A stretch of DNA of 24,507 nt from contig UQBM01000025.1 of NCBI GenBank assembly GCA_900539265.1, forward strand, positions 1 through 24,507. The letters are read 5' to 3'. The position numbers and the translations under genes are program-made. The DNA is from an uncultured Mollicutes bacterium. GTDB taxonomy: Bacteria > Bacillota_I > Bacilli_A > ML615J-28 > CAG-313. The first letter of the stretch is position 1, and each line of letters opens with the position of its first letter. The notes beneath the pieces were generated by a model that ran no database searches, was not told where the DNA came from, and saw only the letters and a program-made list of their open reading frames with translations. Positions 23,069-24,507 of the stretch are shown piece by piece.

Positions 23069-23720
23069 GTATATTGTGGGAAATAATTATTCTTTAATGT
23101 GGATTGAAAAATCTAAAGTTGATGAAAAATTTTTAGAATATTCATATCAATATCAAAAAAAATACCCATTTATTTGGAATTATATTGTAAAAAAAATAAT
23201 ATGTAATCAAGAAATTAGTTATTTCCGTGATACAACAGGTATTATTCATATTAATTTAATAGATTATAGAAAGTTACAAAATTTTTTTGAAATATTAAAA
23301 GGATATCTAAATATTGGTGTAATTGAGAAAGTTATATATAAAAAAGAATTTATCATTATTCATTTTACTAAAACTTTTCATATGGAATATTTTACAAATG
23401 TTAGTTTTTTGTTAGCAATAAATTTATACTTTTTTTTAATAACCAAATATGACAATATTTTTAAAGTTTATTATGGAGCAATATTATCATATAACGATAA
23501 ACGAAAATTAATTGAAATAGTTATTGAATATAATAATACATATTATTTGTTTGATGGTGACATAGATTTAACTTATAAAGTAGATGATGATATTGTTAAA
23601 ATATATTTATGTGATTTTCCTCATCCTAAATTTAGGGGTGATAGTACTGTGAGAATTTTTAAACTTGTCAATAGTGACACAGAATATGATGAACAAATAA
23701 AAAAAATAGTCATGTTTTAA
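23067..23720 (+). CDS. Hypothetical protein with a TTG start
   Basis: This encodes 217 residues. TTG 23067 lies six bases after GAGGTG. The upstream in-frame GTG (23058) is part of that site, and the first in-frame ATG (23097) has no good site. The protein is rich in Tyr, Ile, Lys and Phe, with no signal peptide. One moderately hydrophobic stretch ('FTNVSFLLAINLYFFLIT', about residues 108-125) may be a buried helix or a membrane contact. The C-terminal third is beta-rich, with 'YNNTYYLFDGDIDLTYKVDDD'. I do not recognise the family. No separate promoter was found; expression may depend on read-through of the terminator that covers its start. Confidence 0.6.
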   Translation: MYIVGNNYSLMWIEKSKVDEKFLEYSYQYQKKYPFIWNYIVKKIICNQEISYFRDTTGIIHINLIDYRKLQNFFEILKGYLNIGVIEKVIYKKEFIIIHFTKTFHMEYFTNVSFLLAINLYFFLITKYDNIFKVYYGAILSYNDKRKLIEIVIEYNNTYYLFDGDIDLTYKVDDDIVKIYLCDFPHPKFRGDSTVRIFKLVNSDTEYDEQIKKIVMF

Positions 23721-23734
23721 CCATGACTATTTTT
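23702..23734. terminator. Bidirectional terminator between convergent genes
   Basis: A perfect 13-bp stem (23702-23714 with 23722-23734; core TAGTCATG/CATGACTA) with a seven-base loop is flanked by A on the left and T on the right. The plus-strand stop codon is in the loop and the minus-strand gene ends at 23733, so both genes end inside it. Confidence 0.9.
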
Positions 23735-24419
23735 AAACTATTCTAATTAATTCTTTAACAATACATCCATCTTCTAATTCTAATTCCCCACTATATTCTA
23801 GACTATCTACAATACAATTTTTAGATAATTTGACATCATGAGCACATAATTTTTTGCAGTTGAGGAGATCAGCTTCAATTATAGTACATTCAATTTCATT
23901 AATATTAATTCTTTTTTTTCTAATGCCTAGTGTAAAAGGTTTACTGATGATAACTTTAGTGGCATGAATTTCATTAATATCCATTACGCAACTTTTGATA
24001 TCAACATTTTCTGCACATAATTCTTCTTTAATTGTTATAGTTCCATTGGCTTTAAAATTTTCGCAAGTTACGCTGCCATAACTGTTAATAGTACCTGTAA
24101 TTTTAATATTTTCTCCTTTGCAATTGCCAAGAATATTCATATCTCCACATATTGAAATAATAGGTGAGTTAACATCCCCTTTAATATCTAATTTTCCAGT
24201 CATATCAATAGAATTAGCGGTCAAGTGATTTTCGATAAAGGTATCGCCTGTGTATTTCAACGAACCTGTAGCAAGTTGTCCGTGGATTTTGGCTGTTCCT
24301 GTTCCATAAAAATCCTTACAAATGGCACTTTCAAAAATTTCACCATACCCATTAATGACAATTTTGTTAAAATTACCACCATTCGCTTTACCATATCCAG
24401 CTATTTTTAAATCTTCCAT
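23733..24419 (-). CDS. Bactofilin-like polymer-forming protein
   Basis: This encodes 228 residues with TTAGGAGGAA before the ATG. The whole protein is made of short beta-strand repeats with Gly turns ('LKIAGYGKANGGNFNKIVINGYGEI', 'GTGTAKIHGQL', 'GKLDIKGDV', 'ISICGDMNILGN', 'IKITGTINSYGSV'). This is a right-handed beta-helix pattern seen in the polymer-forming (bactofilin) family. Some Bacillota proteins of this kind begin with the same 'LKISGsGsa.GG.y..v.I.G.g.I' pattern. Bactofilins assemble into filaments linked to cell shape or envelope. There are no membrane segments. From about residue 140 the repeats become irregular. It follows the end of another minus-strand gene by eight bases, so they form an operon. 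Confidence 0.75.
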   Translation of the reverse strand: MEDLKIAGYGKANGGNFNKIVINGYGEIFESAICKDFYGTGTAKIHGQLATGSLKYTGDTFIENHLTANSIDMTGKLDIKGDVNSPIISICGDMNILGNCKGENIKITGTINSYGSVTCENFKANGTITIKEELCAENVDIKSCVMDINEIHATKVIISKPFTLGIRKKRININEIECTIIEADLLNCKKLCAHDVKLSKNCIVDSLEYSGELELEDGCIVKELIRIV

Positions 24420-24427
24420 ATTTCCTC

Positions 24428-24507
24428 CTAATTTTTATAAGATGATTTTTTGATAATTTCTAAAAGTTCTTGTTCAATATCTTTTAGATCATAAAATTTT
24501 ATTTCTA
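24428..24507 (-). CDS. C-terminal end of an unidentified minus-strand gene (partial)
   Basis: A frame open to the right edge ends with TAG at 24428-24430; the last 25 residues read EIKFYDLKDIEQELLEIIKK and SSYKN. It is a charged helix with no recognisable domain. The TAG shares bases with the AGGAGG of the bactofilin-like gene, which indicates a shared transcript. Confidence 0.55.
   Translation of the reverse strand, partial: EIKFYDLKDIEQELLEIIKKSSYKN

Noticed and set aside
24225..24410. A small plus-strand ORF opposite the bactofilin-like gene.
   Set aside because: It is a shadow of the repeat-rich beta-helix gene; nothing in it resembles a protein family.

Overview
The window is AT-rich Bacillota DNA with short gaps, strong AGGAGG-type ribosome binding sites and mostly co-directional genes. 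It carries endospore genes in the Bacillus/Clostridium order (dacF, spoIIAA, spoIIAB, sigF remnant, spoVAC-VAD-VAE-VAF). TGA is used as stop (for example at the mgtC and spoVAC ends) and TGG encodes Trp, so the code is standard. The composition suggests a very AT-rich Bacilli or Erysipelotrichia-type spore former or a relative. This placement is an inference from style and gene content, not from a marker tree.

Layout. 1-126 is the tail of an MscS-type channel followed by a terminator. 258-3512 is a metal-flavoured operon: a COG0523 GTPase with an 8 x 33-bp His/Cys repeat, a second COG0523-like GTPase fused to a DUF1980/YcgQ-like domain, a DUF2225 zinc-ribbon protein and a DUF523 protein. 3616-10823 is a long co-directional run: a helical repeat protein, two small membrane proteins, a radical SAM/SPASM protein, a LytTR regulator with a DUF3021-like membrane partner and an anchored exported protein, a cytoplasmic type I pullulanase, an MgtC-family protein and a small flavin-reductase-like protein. 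10824-11181 has no gene but holds a long interrupted hairpin. On the minus strand, asnA and an MntE-like manganese exporter form a pair. A divergent aldo/keto reductase with ferredoxin-like clusters and a diacylglycerol-kinase-family protein follow on the plus strand.

15639-21278 is the sporulation block. SpoIIAA and SpoIIAB look intact, down to the residues used for phosphorylation, ATP binding and sigma contact. The sigF gene is cut to 97 codons that cover only sigma region 2. It is followed at once by a terminator and then by a compact spoVA cluster (C, D, E, F). Regions 3 and 4, which include the known SpoIIAB-binding surface and the -35 reader, are absent, with no trace in other frames. 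This is the most unusual observation in the window.

21348-24507 holds an RNase J paralogue that resembles RNase J2 (the motif C zinc-ligand His is Lys), an unrecognised gene whose ribosome binding site and TTG start lie inside the preceding terminator, and a convergent bactofilin-like gene preceded by the tail of another minus-strand gene.
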